Assembly (NCBI GenBank): GCA_902805475.1 | Contig: CADCSX010000023.1 | Span: forward strand, 3,968,001 to 4,032,000 | Source: Entonaema liquescens | Taxonomy: Eukaryota > Ascomycota > Sordariomycetes > Xylariales > Xylariaceae | Reading direction: 5' to 3' | DNA length: 64,000 nt | Part shown: positions 62,817 through 64,000 of the stretch, one piece after another | Numbering within the stretch: the stretch's first letter is position 1 | How the letters are laid out: the number at the start of each line of letters is the position of its first letter | The notes under the pieces: model-generated | Databases searched by the model: none | What the model saw: only the letters and a program-made list of their open reading frames with translations | Told to the model about the DNA's origin: nothing | Translations under genes and position numbers: made by a program

Positions 62817-64000
62817 ATGGTTTCTTCCGACCCTGCTGCCAGTAGTGGCAGCAAAGATGAGAAGGATGCCGGCCTCCCGAGCTACTCGAGCCCAGTAATC
62901 GGGGAAGAGGGCGCACAAAGGTCTGATAACTGGGCGACGCGCAATGGTCTGAATCTCGATTCCTTTAAGAAACGCGACTATGGTACCGGAATTGTTGAGC
63001 TCGACCGGAGCATGAAACCGCGACATCTGCACATGATTGCCATTGGTGGTTCTATCGGTGCTGGTTTCTTCGTCGGCTCAGGAAGTGCCTTATCTACAGG
63101 TGTAAGTTACCAGAATATCTCATTTGGATACCACCATCTGCGCCCTTGTCCTCATACGATTTTCGATCTGACCGTATTATTATTCATAGGGCCCCGCTAC
63201 TCTATTGATCGATTTCTTCATTATCGGTGTGATGATGTTCAACGTCGGTATGTACTACGTTCACTAAAATGTGATGCTCTTACCTTCGTCTAAACGGTTT
63301 AAATTGACACTATATTCTATATAGTATACGCTCTCGGTGAACTATCTGTTATGTTTCCTATCTCTGGTGGTTTCTACACGTATGCGACTCGTTTCATCGA
63401 CCCTTCCTGGGGTTTTGCCATGGGATGGAATTATGTCTTACAATGGGCTGTCGTCGTTCCGCTAGAACTCACCGTGTGCTCCATCTCGATCTCGTATTGG
63501 AATGCAGACATTAGCCCTGGTGTCTGGATTACTATCTTCTACGTCTTTCTCATCATAGTCAACATATTCGGAACTCTTGGTTACGCCGAGGAGGAGTTTT
63601 GGGCTTCCCTTTTGAAGCTTACTGCTACCGTCGTCTTCATGTTCATTTCCTTGGTTTGCGTCCTGGGGGGTGCTCCTGAGGGAAGCCGATATGACCAGTA
63701 CTACGGTGCACGCCTCTGGTACGACCCTGGTGCATTCCGACACGGTTTCCGCGGTTTCTGTGCTGTATTCGTCACAGCCGCCTTCTCGTTTAGCGGAACC
63801 GAGCTGGTTGGTCTCGCCGCTGCTGAATCCCGCAATCCCGCCAAAGCCCTTCCCGGTGCCATCAAACAAGTGTTTTGGCGTATTACTTTGTAAGTACCCT
63901 GAAGTGTCCATAATTACGCCGTTCTTAGACTAGAAAGTTTCCTAACAATTGACTACAGGTTCTATATCCTTGGTCTTACTTTTGTTGGCCTTCTCATTCC
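62817..64000 (+). CDS. general amino-acid permease, partial at the window edge
   Basis: N-terminal part (about 320 residues) of a fungal APC/YAT-family amino-acid:H+ symporter of the Gap1 type in the plasma membrane. Exons: 62,817-63,101; 63,190-63,247; 63,325-63,889; 63,959 onward, running off the window. All introns are GT-AG and the frame is continuous. The acidic cytosolic N terminus leads into MKPRHLHMIAIGGSIGAGFF (TM1, with the GSIGAG substrate-binding turn). GPATLLIDFFIIG, VYALGELSVMFPISGGFYTYATRF (TM3) and SFSGTELVGLAAAES follow, a signature of the family. The 58-nt second exon is easily missed. The amino-acid range cannot be predicted. Confidence 0.93.

Overview
This window is nuclear DNA of a filamentous ascomycete, most likely a sordariomycete (the class is an inference). 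Genes are split by short GT-AG introns of about 50-165 nt, and several carry CTRAY-like branch sites. The gene set is typical of Pezizomycotina: LIS1/NudF, a SAPS phosphatase subunit, an XMAP215-type TOG protein, a Dal5-type transporter, a LovC/ToxD-type enoyl reductase and an NRPS. Intergenic DNA is sprinkled with CCTAGG-centred palindromes. Bases 1 to about 19,200 form an almost gene-free block in which roughly one base in ten is G or C by eye. It looks like DNA decayed by repeat-induced point mutation (RIP).

Layout. (1) 1-19,203: AT-rich block with a 69-copy AAT microsatellite, a decayed tRNA-like relic, a dispersed 138-bp repeat pair that differs almost only by transitions, and short tandem repeats. 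(2) 19,204-32,356: a TauD-type dioxygenase at the edge of the block, cytosolic threonyl-tRNA synthetase, then four metabolic genes: an enoyl reductase, a 2OG-Fe(II) oxygenase divergent from a Dal5-type MFS transporter, and a PTGR-type NADP-dependent reductase. No biosynthetic backbone gene lies among them. (3) 32,923-45,564: three conserved cell-biology genes, namely Stu2/Alp14 (microtubule polymerase), NudF/LIS1 (dynein regulator) and a SAPS phosphatase subunit. (4) 46,974-55,226: one 2,714-residue NRPS-family protein. (5) 55,227-62,816: a mostly gene-poor stretch with two small orphan genes and simple repeats. (6) 62,817 to the right end: an amino-acid permease cut by the window edge.

The most notable object is the NRPS-family gene. 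Its reading frame is intact over about 8.2 kb, but nearly every catalytic signature I can locate is changed. Three carrier domains lack the phosphopantetheine serine. Two condensation domains have Gln or Arg in place of the catalytic His. The epimerase-like domain has lost its Glu motif. The adenylation domain has Glu in place of the A10 Lys. This looks like a maintained pseudoenzyme rather than an ordinary pseudogene.

A second pattern is that three essential-type genes (ThrRS, Stu2, LIS1) each have one or two single-base frame breaks at or next to a short homopolymer. These breaks interrupt otherwise perfectly conserved frames. They point to consensus errors in the assembly more than to gene death.
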